Shown: positions 10,785-23,263, counted from the first letter of the stretch. The stretch is DNA of 64,000 nucleotides from Jacaranda mimosifolia (GCA_018894105.1 CM032133.1:14088501-14152500); one strand, 5' to 3'. A program made the numbers and translations. Notes: generated by a model not told the origin, from the sequence alone.

Positions 10785-12967
10785 TGTTGGAATAGGGCCC
10801 CAGCCAATTAGAATTGGCGTGTAATACTACTCCAATTGTGAGACAATCTTGATTGAATGATATTCTTATTCATCTTATGCCTTTTTTATACTTCACTTGC
10901 ATTTGGTTGAAGCCCTTAAATCATTCTTATAAAAAAAAAGAAGCCCTTAAATCATACAAGACTAGGGGACTTGGTCACATGTATGATAGTGATCATGAAA
11001 CAAGTTTCTAAGGTCATGATTTTAAATATTTCAAATAATAGAATCTTAAGAGAAGGGGCATCTAAGATTTGAATAGACTTTCACTAAAGATACATACTCC
11101 AAGGGGTTGGATATTGCCACATTTCATGGGCAATCTAAGTGAGATATGGATGCATGTTAGTGAGCGCTTGTTAGAGAACAAGTTCACTTAAGGCTGCCAG
11201 GAGAATCCACTAGATAGCGGTAGTGGCAAGTTCTCAAGCTTACGATAGTGCATATAATTAGTCCTTGGACTTGAAGATCCACAGTAACCTTGTATTTAGG
11301 TTCTTATGCTTTGACTTTTCCCCGACCACATAGTGGGTCATCCGGGGTTAAGATTGGGCATGAGCTACTTAAGTATGGAGGTTTGTGAGATCTAAGATGG
11401 GATTTATTTCCTCGTTGTTGTGAAGAACGAGTGCATTTCCTATATATTCTATAATGATGATTTCAAGAAATCCTTGCGCAAGGTAGTATGACAATTTGGA
11501 AAAGGTGTTTTCCAAAGTTGAGGTCATAAAGAGGAGTCGAACATTGGATGTAGAGACCTAGTTATTGAGGCTATTAGGGAGCCGACAAATATCTTGCCCT
11601 AGGCCTCTTTCAGGGGATAGGAGACGGAAGGACCGTATTTACATGATAAGCGTATGCTATAATTGTTCATTAAGATATAATTCATTCATCCAATTAATTG
11701 GACTCCATGGGCTTGTTGCTAGACCTTGACCATGGAGATAGGGTGCATCTCCGTGCTCTTCAATTAATAAAGATTATTTGAAAGAGTTATTTAATTTAAA
11801 TGAGTTTAAACTAATGTGAATATTTCAATATTCAAAATATCACAATGAATTGTGATCCCATGTCCAATGAATGGATGAACCTAATGGGTCACACACTAAA
11901 GTCTAAGGAAACTCTTATTTGATAGGAGGAATTTTCTAAGGAGTTAGAAAATCATATTCTAGGTGGTTTATCCTAAGGAGAGAAAAATGTTTGACTAATT
12001 TTAGTTGCTCATTTTGGCTTGATTAATTTAAGTGTTAGATTAATCAAAATAATTTAAGGAGTTAATTTAATTGGTGCCATATGACAATTAATTAGTCAAA
12101 TTAACTTAAGAAGTTAAGTTAACTCAAGTTAACCTAAGGAGTTAAGTTAAATTAATTAAATTAAAGAGTTCTTTAATTTAATTAAATTGTGAATTTAAGT
12201 TTTGGAGGGAAATTAAATGGAAGTCCATTTGAATTATGCAAGTTGGCATTGCATTTGATGGGATGAAATGTAAATGCTAATGTGAATGCAAATGCACATT
12301 AAAAGCAAATGCAAATTGACAAGTTGGCTCACAGGCATGGATGGTGTGATGGAAGCCTCCAATCCTGCTATAAGTAAGCATGTGGCCGGCCACTTGTGTT
12401 TAGTTGGCATCCCTCACATTTTCCCTCCAAGGTGTGGTATAATTCATATGTTGAATAATCACACCCAAAATTCTCTCTTCCAAAAACCGCCACTCCTTTC
12501 ATCACCATCTTCCTCTCTTCTCTAGCAAAGTGAGGTTGATTGAGAGCTCATCCTAGGTGTGTGGACTTAAGATTAGAGGTTCAATAGTTGGGGAATTTAG
12601 AGTTCATTGGTGAACTGATTTTTGGGCCGATTTTGGTGCTACAATTAGGTGACCAAGGAGTTGAATTTTTTAGTGAAGTTTGGCCCGTAGGTTGCTATTC
12701 CAGTGGTGAAAAAGTGTGCAAGTTTTGCTGATTTTTGGAGCCTTGGAAAGGGAACAATTGGATCAAGGGGTTGGAGCTTGTAGATCATCAATTTGAGGAG
12801 CCCTTAGAGTGATCTAGTTGATTCCTTTGAATTTTTCATCAAAGGTAATTTTCAGTCTTCTAATCCTAATTTTTGACATGTAGTTGATCCTTGGGAAGGA
12901 GATGATTAGTTTTGTTTTTGCCAATTTTTGGTTTTATAATTGCATCCTAATCAATCTCCATCTTTCA
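10785..12967 (+). repeat. Copia LTR A, full length
   Basis: Begins TGTTGGAATAGGGCCCC and ends in CTTTCA, followed two bases later by the primer site. Its 2183 bp match the reconstructed 5' LTR of E3 (about 2179 bp). It shares with other copies a segment near 11990-12180 built from diverged gagttaa motifs. The frame at 12286-12525 is LTR sequence, not a gene. It is closest to LTR J. Confidence 0.85.
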
Positions 12968-12969
12968 AG

Positions 12970-12982
12970 TGGTATTGAAGCC
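12970..12982 (+). other. Primer-binding site of E1
   Basis: tggtattgaagcc follows LTR A by two bases. It is the standard Copia tRNA-Met site (TGGTATCAGAGCC) with two changes; E3 retains the exact consensus. Confidence 0.8.
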
Positions 12983-13467
12983 ATCTTCTTGCCTAAATTA
13001 GGATTTTTGTGAATCGATTCATGTGATGGGTTGATTCTAGATCTCCAAATACTTGATTCAACTGATGAATTTGAGTGTTTGGATGATTTTGTACGTGGCT
13101 CTTTATGTGTTGAATTGAAATATATCAATATGTGTTTAAGTGTTATTTTATATGTTGGCATGATTTTGATTCAAATTTTATGATGTCAAATGTTGATTTA
13201 GCATTTGATGATGTTATATGTTGATACATCATGTTAATTATAGCTTTAATGTGTTTTTGGCTATTTTTGGATCCAATTGGATTGGAGTTAATTGGAGATT
13301 TTTGAAGAATGTTGATTCTCACTTAGATTTGATTTTTGAAGCATTTTGTGCACTTGAATTTCCAATTGTAAAGGTGTTTATAATCTGAAAATTTGTCTTA
13401 AATTGTGTGAATTTGAGTTGTGGAAGTGCCCATAAGTTTTGAAAAGAGCACAAAATATGCCTTAGAC

Positions 13468-13600
13468 TCGCCGTAGGTGGCCGTTGGCTGGGCTGTTGCC
13501 CTGCTGCCAGCGCTTGGCCGAGCAGTGGGTGCACTGTGTGTGCGCTTGCTGCCCCGCCTCGCGGGTTGGTTGAGCAGTGGCCGGCCGGGCTGCCTTGGGA
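13468..13600 (+). promoter_or_regulatory. GC-rich island in the E1 leader
   Basis: A sharply GC-rich stretch (ggccgttggctgggctgttg and neighbours) in an AT-rich leader, about 490 bases after the primer site. Equivalent islands occur at the same distance in E3 and E4. Function is unknown; possibilities are RNA packaging, dimerisation or translation control. Confidence 0.5.
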
Positions 13601-14471
13601 TGCTTTAGGGGCTTGTTTTGTGTAAATTTGTGCTCCTAACTTCTCTAATTCATGCAATTTTGATGCACAAAAGTTGTGCAAGTGATTCGAAATAATGTTG
13701 GACATTTTTACTAGCTTTTAAAGTCAAGTTTAAGTTAATCTTCAATTAGGTGCAAAAATGAGATGCATAAAGAGTTAAGCTTATTTTTGCATATTAATTA
13801 ATTGTTTATGAGATAAGCATTTAATTGGATGGATTGATTGTTAATTCTTATTATTGTTCATTTAATTGTTGAATGAATGATGGATAATGAATGGGGATGA
13901 ACATGAGCCTTTAAATTGGTTTTATTTGTTTCAAAGTTGTTTCAAAAGGATTGTATTAAATAGGGGTTTGCATGCCTCTTGATTTTCTACCTTGTAAATG
14001 TTATGAGAGTAGAACTCTAGGGGTGAGGATTTCTTTGCTCTTATAAAAGTTGCAAGGAGGAAAATGAGGTCAAGAGGATCAAGGAGGCTTGAAGACCCAT
14101 GAATGTATGTGATACATTTATCTAATAGATAGGATTTAATCAACCCCCTTAAAATCAACTAAGTAGTGCACCTATGACTCTAAGTGCACTACTTGGTAAA
14201 GGCTCATGGTCATCCCACCCTAGTAGCATGCTAGGCGTATTTACTTATTTATGCTTTTTTTTATCCTATTGATGTATGAAATGCATGGTTAGAATATAGA
14301 GAACCTAAATAAGATAAGATAAAATTGATGAGATCTTTCAAAGCAAGAAAAACTCTCAACTTAGAAACTAAGTTTTACAAAATATTATGTCAAGTTGGAT
14401 GCAAATTAAAAGGAGTTTTAATTAATCCAAGCCTTCTACCAATAGGAGGTGACATAAGATGCTACCCTAAT

Positions 14472-14760
14472 TTAGACACGAGCCGTGGGACACTTTATTA
14501 GAGGAAAGCTATATTCACTTCCTTGGCATATGATGAACTCACTATGGCATTCTCTCATGAGTCATGGAATGTCATGGTGGGGTTTATGATTAAATGTTGA
14601 TTGGTAGATATGACTTAACACCTAGTAGTGTAGATGTCGCACAAGTCGTAGGTCTACATGAAAAGTGAGGCAAACAAATTAAGGGTTGCATAGAGATGTA
14701 ATTAGCAAAAGTTGTTTACCTTAGAATTTATTGTAGATGTCTCACGAGTTGTGGGTCTAC
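14472..14760 (+). promoter_or_regulatory. Leader hairpin array of E1
   Basis: Two 28-nt units at 14630-14657 and 14733-14760 both start GTAGA and end TCTAC, so their ends pair. A third, decayed unit lies near 14472-14494. Unit spacing (103 bases) equals that in E3 and E4. Confidence 0.6.
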
Positions 14761-15253
14761 AAATGATGCCTTTTGGGCCTTGATTCTCACTAGGAAATAC
14801 GATTTCCCGAATTCCTTAGAAGGTGAGAAATTTGATAAAATATTAGGAGAAAAACACGTTTGAAAGTCCATAAACATGTTTCTAATATCAAATCAATCAC
14901 ACACTTATATTCTCTCTCGCTTTTGTAGATTTTTGAAATCTCAATCAAAGGCAAAGAATCTACTAAGTGTTATTTTGGAAACCAACAAACTCACCAGGCC
15001 TAACTTCCCCGATTGGCTAAGAAACCTCAAAATTATTCTTGACTTTGAAAAGAGAACATATGTCCTTAAAGTCCACCGAACACCGTTGGTGATGATGCTG
15101 ACGATGAGGCACGCAAAGTGTTCACTAAATGGGTAGAAGATGATCTTCAAACTCTTTGCCTCATGATGTCGTTTATGTCCAATGAGCTTCAAAAATCTCA
15201 TGAAAACATGAATGCTGCTTCTGCAATTCACTTGCACCTATAAGAGTTGTATG

Positions 15254-17520
15254 TGTTGGAATAGGGCCCAGTAAGCCAATTAGATTGTCCTTGTAAAAAC
15301 TATTTTCTTGTAAAACAATCTTGATTGAATGATATTCTTTATATGGCCACCTTTATCTTATGCTCTTTATTACTTCACTTGCATTTGGATAAAGCCCTTA
15401 GATCACACATGACTACGGGACTTGGTCAGTTCGGGTGGTGATCATGGAATAAGTCTTATGTGGTCGTGATCTTAAATCTTCCAAGTCGTAGGATCTTATG
15501 AGACAGGGCATCTAAGATCCGGATAGACTTGCACTAACGATGCATAAATCCAAGAGTTGGATATTGCTCAATTCCATGAGCAATCTATATGAGATACGAG
15601 TGCATATTAGTGGGTGCTTGTTAGAGAACAAGGTACTAAAGACCCTCCAGAGAATCCACGAGATAGCCGTAGTGGCAAGTTGGTAGTGATTAATTCTCCC
15701 GCTTACGCTAGTGCGTATTATTAGTCCTCTGACCTAAGAATCCATGGTAACCTTGTGTCCGATCCTCATGCTTTGACTCTTCCTTAATCACTTAGCGGGT
15801 CTTTTGGGTTGAGGTTGGGTATGAGCTACTTGGCATGGAGGTTTGTGAGATCTAAGATGGAATTTGACTCCTCGCTTTTATGAAGGGCGAGTGTATCTCC
15901 TATGTGTTCTATAATGATCGATTTCAAGAAATCCTTACGCAAGGTAGTATGACAATTTGGAAAAGGAGTTTTCTAAAGGTGAGGTCACACAACGGAATCA
16001 AACATTGAGAATAGAGACATAGTATCAAGGCTATTAGGGAGCCAACAAATATCTTGCCTTAGGCCTTTTTTGGGAGATAGGAGATGGAAGGATCGTATTT
16101 GCATGGTACGCGTAGAGCTATAATGGTTCTCCAGAATATTCATTTCAGCCAATTAGTTGGGCTCCATGGGCTTGAGGTTGGACATCGACCATGGAGATTG
16201 AGTACTCTTTAATTAATGAGATTAATTGAATTGAGTCGATTAGTTTAAAAGGAGTTTTAAACTAAAATGAATATAAGATATTCAAAAGTCACAAAGAGTT
16301 GTGAGCCCATGTCCAATGAATGGTAGAACCTATTGGGTTACACACAAAAGCCAAATAGCTTCCAAAATTGGTAGAGAAATTTTCTAAGTGTTAGAAAATC
16401 ACCCCTTTGGTGACCGATTTTCAAGGATTCAATTTGACGGTCAATTTTGGTTTGATTGATTTAAGTGTTCAATTAATCAACTAATTTAAAGAGTTAAATT
16501 AGACCAATAATTAAGGAGTTAATTATTTGGTACCATGTTGACCATCAATTGGACAAGTTGACTAAAAGAGTTAAGTTGACTAATTCAAGCTTAAGAGTTA
16601 AGCTTATTTGATTAAGAGTTAAATCAAAGGTTAATTGATTAAATTAAAGTGTTTAATTTAATTAATGGGAAGAATACTTTTTGGAGGGAAAATTTAAATG
16701 AAGTGTCCATTTAAATTAGCATCTTAATTAATTTGAAATTAGATTCCAAATAAAATTGAAATGCACATGAAATCAAGTAAGACTTGAATTTGAATTTTGC
16801 CAACTTAGCATGCCACTTGGGCGGTCACCTTGAGGAAGGTGTGATGCTAACTAGCATCACACCTTCCACCCTCTATATATAGATATAGAGTGCAAGCAAA
16901 ATTCAAAAAAATCAAAATATTAATTTACATTGCTGAAAGTGTGAGAATTAGATTCTTGCATTCCCTCCAAAATCTCTCTTTCCGTGCATTGCATCATGTA
17001 TTGAAGCTTTGCATTCCTTATTTTTCCCAACCTGAAAATCAGCCTCCTCTATCTCATTTTCTCCTCTCTAACTCCAATTTCGAGTGTGGGGAAATTGGAA
17101 GATTGTTTGGTGTGTGGATTATATCAATAGAGGCAAGACACTTGACTTGCTTGGTTTTGGTGATCCACTTGCAACAACTTTTGATTGGCGAATTTTTCTG
17201 GAGCGATCCAGAAGGTTTTTGCATCCAATTTTTTTAATAGTAGCTTTCCCTTTGTGTAGAGGTGTTCTAGATTTAATTTAGTAATTTTTGGAGTAGTATA
17301 GCCAGGGCAAAGGTTGCCGTCTTTCCGCTGTGCTGATTTTAGATAGTTTTTGGATCCGAGAGAGATAGTTGATCTTTTCCTTATCTTGTGCTACAAGAGG
17401 TAATTCTTCTTCCTAATTCAGATCTGTAACATGAATAGATCACTGGATGCTTGAATAGCTTAGTCATTTTCAAGCTTATGAAGTTTTGATTTATGGATCC
17501 TAATGCTACTCTTGCCTTCA
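15254..17520 (+). mobile_element. Solo Copia LTR B with 5-bp target-site duplication
   Basis: Begins TGTTGGAATAG and ends GCCTTCA. It is flanked by gtatg at 15249-15253 and gtatg at 17521-17525. There is no primer site or internal sequence on either side; host gag continues across it. This is the product expected when the two LTRs of an inserted element recombine. At 2267 bp it is about full length. The frames at 16890-17237 and 17084-17281 are LTR sequence. Confidence 0.93.
16834..16881 (+). promoter_or_regulatory. LTR B promoter: perfect palindrome plus TATA box
   Basis: GGAAGGTGTGATGCTA (16834-16849) and its exact reverse complement (16852-16867) are separated by two bases. TATATATA follows at 16874-16881. 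The arrangement recurs in LTR D and, decayed, in F and H. Confidence 0.6.
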
Positions 17521-17914
17521 GTATGGGATGCAAGCTAGACATGAGCATTACTCATTGTTTAGAGAGCTCGTTAGGACTAGAATGATTGAAGGGGCAAGTG
17601 TCCAAGACCATGGCCTTAAGATGATTGGTGTCATTGATAAGCTTGCTCAATTGGACATAGTCATGGAAGATGGCCTTTATGTGGATTTGATCATCCAATC
17701 ATTACCAAGCTCATTTGACCAATTCGTTATGAACTTCAACATGTCCAAACAAGAGGTAACAATTAACGAATTGGTTAATATGTTGGTGATTGTCGAGTCG
17801 ACTATGAAAAGGAACAAGCCTTTGATGCTTGCATCATCCTCCAAGTCTAATGGCCCTAGGGGTAATAAGAAGGGAGGTAAGAAGAAGAAGAGTTCTTCTT
17901 CAAAAGGGAAGTAA

Positions 17915-19652
17915 CCATTGAAGCCCTCTGGAGGAGTTAAGAAGAAGAAGAAAGAGGACAACAAGGACACCCCATGTTTCTACTGTGGCGCAATTGCGCA
18001 TTGGAAGCGTAACTGCAAGGAATACCTTGCAACCCTTGGGAAAGGTATGTTGTTTATTGAAGTTCACTTAATCACAAATTCTTCCTTGTGGGTATTTGAT
18101 ACTGTATGTGGTTCTCACATTTGCAACTCGTTACAGGGGATGGAAAGAAGAATGATGCTCAATGATGGGGATATGATCCTCTGCCTTGAAAATGGTGTAA
18201 AGGTTGCGACCAAGATTGAAGGCGTAGTCAAGTTAGACTTGGGGAATTCTTGCATTGTATTAGATCCTTACTTTTATGTATCCAATCTTGTTAAGAACAT
18301 TATTTTAATTTCTGTCTTAGACAATGAAGGATATGATTTTTCAATTGGAGATGGAAAATTTAAAGCAATAAAGAATGGTTCTTTAATATCTTGTGGTACT
18401 TTAAACAATGGATTATACATATTAGATTCGCAACCATCACTTATGCACGTTCAAAGCAACAAAAGAAAATTAGATAACCAACAAAATGCCACTTTGTGGC
18501 ATGCAAGGCTACGACATATTTCCAAGAATAGGATGAACAAGATAGAAGCCTTCAAAGTACTAAATGTTAGTGGCATAGAGTACCTTTATACTTGTGAATC
18601 TTGTTTAAAGGAAAAATGACCAAGGCTCTTTTTGTAGTACAAACGGAGCAAAACACAAGTCCTTTGGATTGGATTTATACAGACTTTTGTAGGCCACTAA
18701 AAGTTAGTGCAAGATGAGGCTATTCTTACTTCATTACATTCACCGATGATCATACTCAGTTCGAACACGTGTATCTTATAAAGTGCAAGTCCAAAACTTT
18801 TGAAAAGTTTAGAAGTATAGGAATGAAGTAGAAAAACAACAAGGACTAAGTATTAAATCTCTTTTATCGGATCGAGGAGGGAAATACTTAACTACCGATT
18901 TATTGGATTATCTAAGATAATGGGATTCTCTCACAATGGACTCCACCCAGCACATCCCAACATAATGGAGTAGCCGAGAGGAGAAATCGTACCTTATTGG
19001 ACATGGTACATTTCATGATGAGTATTATCGATGTACCTATCTTCTTTTGGGGATTCACCTTGACAATGATTTCGAAGATACTAAATATAGTACTTTCAAA
19101 GTCGGTGCCAAAGATACCGTATGAGATGTGATATGATAAAGTACCCGCTTACTCTTATTTAAGAGTTTGGGGTCTCCCACATACGTCAAGAGACTAGTGG
19201 GAGACAAGTTGGATGCGGGATCCACTTTGTGCAAGTCTGTGAGATACCCGAAAGAGTATTTGGGTTATTATTTTTATGGTCCCTTGGAACAAAAAGTGTT
19301 TGTTTAGAGAAACACTACCTTTTTGGAAAAAAGGAGTTTCTATTGGATAGAAAATGTGTTATTATTGAACTTGATGAAGTTCAAGATAATCATATTATCC
19401 CACAAGCGGTAGAAACAATAGAGCATCTAGAGCCTATCACACAACCTCTTATATGGCCGGACCAAATCAAGAAGCAACCCAAAATGTTTGGATTCCATCA
19501 TGAGACAGGGCAAACGGATAATGATCCGAAGACCTATGAGAAAGCTATGTCTGACATAGATTCGGGACAATGGATTGAGGCTATGAAATTCAAAATGGAC
19601 TTTATGTACTCCAGTAATGTATGGACTTTAGTAGATCCATCAGAGGGTATAG
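17915..19652 (+). pseudogene. E1 zinc knuckle, protease, integrase and RT start, broken
   Basis: 17918-18619 holds an intact CCHC knuckle (CFYCGAIAHWKRNC), then a protease segment WVFDTVCGSHIC, where the usual DTG is DTV, and then the GAG-pre-integrase zinc segment with LWHARLRHI and CESC. Integrase follows from 18620 with stops and frame changes (ITFTDDHTQFEHVYLIK; QHNGVAERRNRTLLDMV near 18950-19010). 19229-19672 carries the integrase-RT linker (VIIELDEVQDNH) and ends in VDPSEG. The remaining RT and RNase H are gone at the junction with LTR C. Confidence 0.8.
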
Positions 19653-21364
19653 TGAAAGTGAAAGTATGCTAAGGATCCATAATATAAAACAATAAAAATC
19701 TAAATACAAATTAGCTACTCCACTTCAAGGATCTAATCATGCTTATAACAAGGATTTAAGTCTAGAAAATTTACCTTGAATGCCAAATCCAAAGGTAAGC
19801 GGAAGAAGACTCCAATGAACTCTTCAAAGGATCAATTCGCACACAACAGAAGCGATCAATGTTTGGACACCTTCCATAACTCCAAAAATGCTCAAATTTT
19901 GTAGAGTGCACCACCAGATACCAAGGAAGATGCTATAAAAATTTCGTGCAAATCAGAACTTCCTAAGTCTACTAGATCTGCCACGAAAAAGGTGAACAAC
20001 AATGGATCATCAAGGAGCAATGAGTCCCCTAAGTGTTGGACCTCTAATGTAATAATCCACACATCCAAGAACAGGTCTAATCAGCCTTAAATTAATTTCT
20101 TAATTTAATTGATCTAATTTAACTCCTTAAATTATTTTGATTAATTTAACAATTAAATTAATGAAGCCAAGATGACCACAAAATTGGTCATTTGAATTCT
20201 TCTCCAAAACGGCCTAGGTGAATTTTCTAACTCCTTAGAAAATTTCTCCCATCAAGTAGAACTTCCTTTAGGCTTATGTGTGTGACCCACTAGGTTCATC
20301 TATTCATTGGATGTGGGCTCACAACTCATTGTGATATTTTGAATATTGAAATATTCACATTAGTTTAAACTCCTTTAAACTAATAATTCTTTCAATTAAT
20401 CTCCATTAATCGAAGAGTACCCAATCTCGATAGTCAATGTCTAGCAACAAGCCCATGGAGCCCAAGTAATTGGATGAAATAAATATGTCCTAATGAACAA
20501 ATTTTGCTCTACACTTACCATGCAAATACAGTTCTTCCATCTCCTATCTCTCGAAAGAGGCCTAAGACAACATATTTGTCGGCTCCCCAATAGCCTCGAT
20601 GACTATGTTTTTAATTCCAATGTTCGATTCCCCTTTATGATCTCATCATTTGGAAAACCTTCTTTTCCAAATTGTCCTACTACCTTGTGCAAGAATTTCT
20701 TAGATACGATCATTATAGAATACATAGGAGATGAACTTACCCTTCACAACGACGAGGAGACGGATCCCATCTTGGATATCACAAACCTCCATGTCTAAGT
20801 AGCTCATACTCAATCTCAACTCGAATGACCCCTACGTGGTCGCTGAAGAGTCAAACTATGAGGACCTAAACACAAGGTTATCATGGATCCTCAAGTCAAA
20901 GAACTAATTATATGGACTAACGTAAATTGGACAAATTGCCACTCTGACTATCTAGTAGATTCTTTGGGTGGGTCTTCAATGAACTTGTTCTCTAACAAAC
21001 ACCTACTAACATGCACCCATGTTAACATGGATCACTCATGAAACGGAGCAATATCCAACTTCTTGGGTTTATGCATCGTTAATGCAAATCTATAAGAATC
21101 TTAGATGCCCCGTTTCATAAAATTCTATAGCTTGGAATATTTTAAAATCACGATCGCAGAGACTTATCTCATGATCACCACCCAATGTGCAACCAAGTCC
21201 CATAGTCATAGTGTGATTTAGGGGCTTCAACCAAATGCCAGTGAAGTAAAATATGCGTCAGATGAAGATGGCCATTTTTATAAGAATATCATTCAATCAA
21301 GATTATATCACAAGTGAAATAGTTTACTTGCCAATCTAATTAGCTGCGGGGCACTATTCTAATA
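19653..21364 (-). repeat. Copia LTR C, 3' LTR of minus-strand element E2
   Basis: On the minus strand it starts TATTAGAATAGTGCCCC and ends near CACTTTCA, abutting E1 pol. It aligns with LTRs D and F but is about 1.7 kb, shorter than full length, apparently because of an internal loss near 20085. The frame at 20493-20798 is antisense LTR sequence. It is flanked on its right by the minus-strand polypurine tract (21365-21379). Confidence 0.78.
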
Positions 21365-23263
21365 GTCTCTCACTTGCCCTAAATCCAATTCCCCATAGTC
21401 CTAAGGGCCTATTTCTCAAGATGTCATTTGAAGACCTTTTGCGTCTAGGGGTTTATTCAGTAGTTCTGCTATATTCTCTTATGAGGTAACTATATCCACT
21501 AAATTGTTTGCCTCTATCAATTGATCTCATAGATCAAATGATGATGCATTTACTTGTGTTTGGATCTCTGATGAGATATTGGCTTAAGTCTTAAGTTGTC
21601 TTCAAAAGATAACCATAACTCTTGCACACTAGGCACTACATCTAACTCTTGGAAAAAGTTTTTCATCCAAACACCCTCATTTGCACTTTCAGAAGCCACA
21701 ATATATTCTGCATCGGTGGTTGAATCGGCCATGGTGTCTTGTTTGGAACTCTTTCAATTCACCGCGTTACCATTGAGGCAAAATATAAATCCTGAGGTGG
21801 GTTTAAGGTCATCTTCATCGGATTGAAAACTATTATCTAAAAACCCTTCAAGTTTCAATTCTCTATTACCATATACAAAAACAAATCCTTAGTTCTTCTC
21901 AAGTACTTTAGGTTTACTTTTATGACTTGCCAGTAACATTCATCAGGGTTGGATTAAAAGTAGCTCATAACGCTTAGCATGTGCTACATCCAGCCTTGTA
22001 CATTGAACAACATATATTATGCTCTTGATGGCGGACACATAAGGTATGTGGGATATTCTTTCTCTCTCGTCTTTAGTCTTAGGGTCCATAAACTTGGAGA
22101 GACGTAAACCATGTCCCATGGGGAGGAATCCCTTCTTAGATTCTTCTATACTAAACCTCTTAAGTATCTTGTCAATGTACGAGTTTTAGGAAAGCCCCAA
22201 CATCATCTTTGATCTATCTTTATAGATCCGTATTCCTAATACGAATGATGCTTATCCTAAATATTTTATGGAGAATTGTGAAGATAACCATACTTTAGTA
22301 CACTCTGACATTTCTCTCTCATTCCAATGAGAAGAATGTCATCGATATAAAGCACAATAAATTGCATCAAAATCATACTAGCCTTTTTATACACAGAAGG
22401 TTCATAAATATTTTTGATAAAGCCAAACAATTGACCGTCTTATCAAAACCTATGTTCGAACTTTGGGATGCTTGTTTAAGTCCATAAGACTTTAGAGTTT
22501 GCAAAACTTTTGCTCACTTCTCTTAGATGTAAAAACCTTGTGCTTGCTCCGTATAGATTTCTTCTTTAATGTTTTCATTGAGGAAAGCGGTTTTTACATT
22601 CATTTTGCCATATCTCATAGTCGTAATATGTGGGTATAGCTAGCATAATCCTAATGGACTTAGGCAGAGTGATCAGTGAAAAGGTTTCCTTGAAATTAAT
22701 ACCCAATCTTTGAGTGTAACCTTTTGTCACTAGTCTTGCCTTAAAGGTCGTAACCTCTCCATCAACTCCTTGCTTTCGCTTATAGATCTATTTGCAACCA
22801 ACATGTACTATACCCTCCGATGGATCTACCAAAGTCCATACTTTGTTGGAGTACATAGAGTCCATTTTGGATTTCATGGCCTCAAGCCAATATCTGAATT
22901 TATGTCCAACATAGCTTCCTGATAGGTCTAAGGATCACTATCCGCTTGGCCTGTCTCATGAAGGAATCCAAACCTTTCGGGTTGCTTTTTGATCTGGTTT
23001 GACCTTCTCAGAGGCTGTGTGCTAGGCTATTGATGTTTACTTATTTTTATCGCTTGTGGGATTTTATGATCATTTTGAACTTCATCAAGTTCAACGACAA
23101 TGCCTTTTCTATCTAATAGAAATTCTTTTTCCAAAAAGATGGTGTTCCTAGAGGGATCATAGAAATAATAACCTAATGACTCTCTTGGGTATCCCATAAA
23201 CTTGCACAAGGTGGATCTTGCATCCAACTTGTCTCTCACTAACTTCTTGATGTATGCACACAC
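21365..23263 (-). pseudogene. Copia E2 RT-RNase H fragment, 5'-truncated
   Basis: Read on the minus strand from 23263: integrase-RT linker (KKLVRDKLDARSTLCKF, then VVELDEVQNDHK), RT with the catalytic YIDD at 22338-22349, and RNase H with STTDAEYIVASE in 21550-21732. Frameshifts and stops are scattered. It begins abruptly at 23263 against Gypsy LTR copy 2, so gag, protease and most of integrase are missing. Confidence 0.78.

Larger units (their letters stand above)
12983..14875 (+). other. E1 untranslated leader
   Basis: About 1.9 kb between primer site and gag, collinear with the leaders of E3 and E4. It contains a GC-rich island (13468-13600) and the hairpin array (14472-14760). The minus frames at 12934-13161, 13319-13705 and 13931-14158 have no conserved product and are treated as chance. 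Confidence 0.65.
14876..17914 (+). pseudogene. E1 gag, split by solo LTR B
   Basis: The 5' part (14876-15248) has the Copia Gag signature ILETNKLTRPNFPDWLRNLK and continues with frameshifts to LQELY. The 3' part resumes after the LTR at 17526 with GMQARHEHYSLFRELVRTRM, covering the UBN2-type Gag domain and a lysine-rich tail to a stop at 17914. Removing 15249-17520 (one target copy plus the LTR) restores continuity at ELYG-MQARHE. The protein forms the virus-like particle in active elements; this copy cannot be made. Confidence 0.8.
10785..19652 (+). mobile_element. Copia element E1, 3'-truncated, with a nested solo LTR
   Basis: Order: LTR A, tRNA-Met type primer site, long leader, gag, protease, integrase, start of RT. 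It stops in the RT entry segment (VDPSEG) at 19652, where minus-strand LTR C begins. LTR A is also preceded by a Copia 3' end (9836-10784), so fragment-LTR-element forms a tandem unit sharing one LTR. Coding parts have multiple stops and frameshifts. Confidence 0.8.

Noticed and set aside
12286..12525. 79-residue frame
   Set aside because: Lies in LTR A and is not conserved as a frame in other LTR copies.
16890..17281. Two overlapping frames (115 and 65 residues) after a TATA box
   Set aside because: Inside solo LTR B; this is LTR transcript sequence, not shared as a frame in related LTRs.
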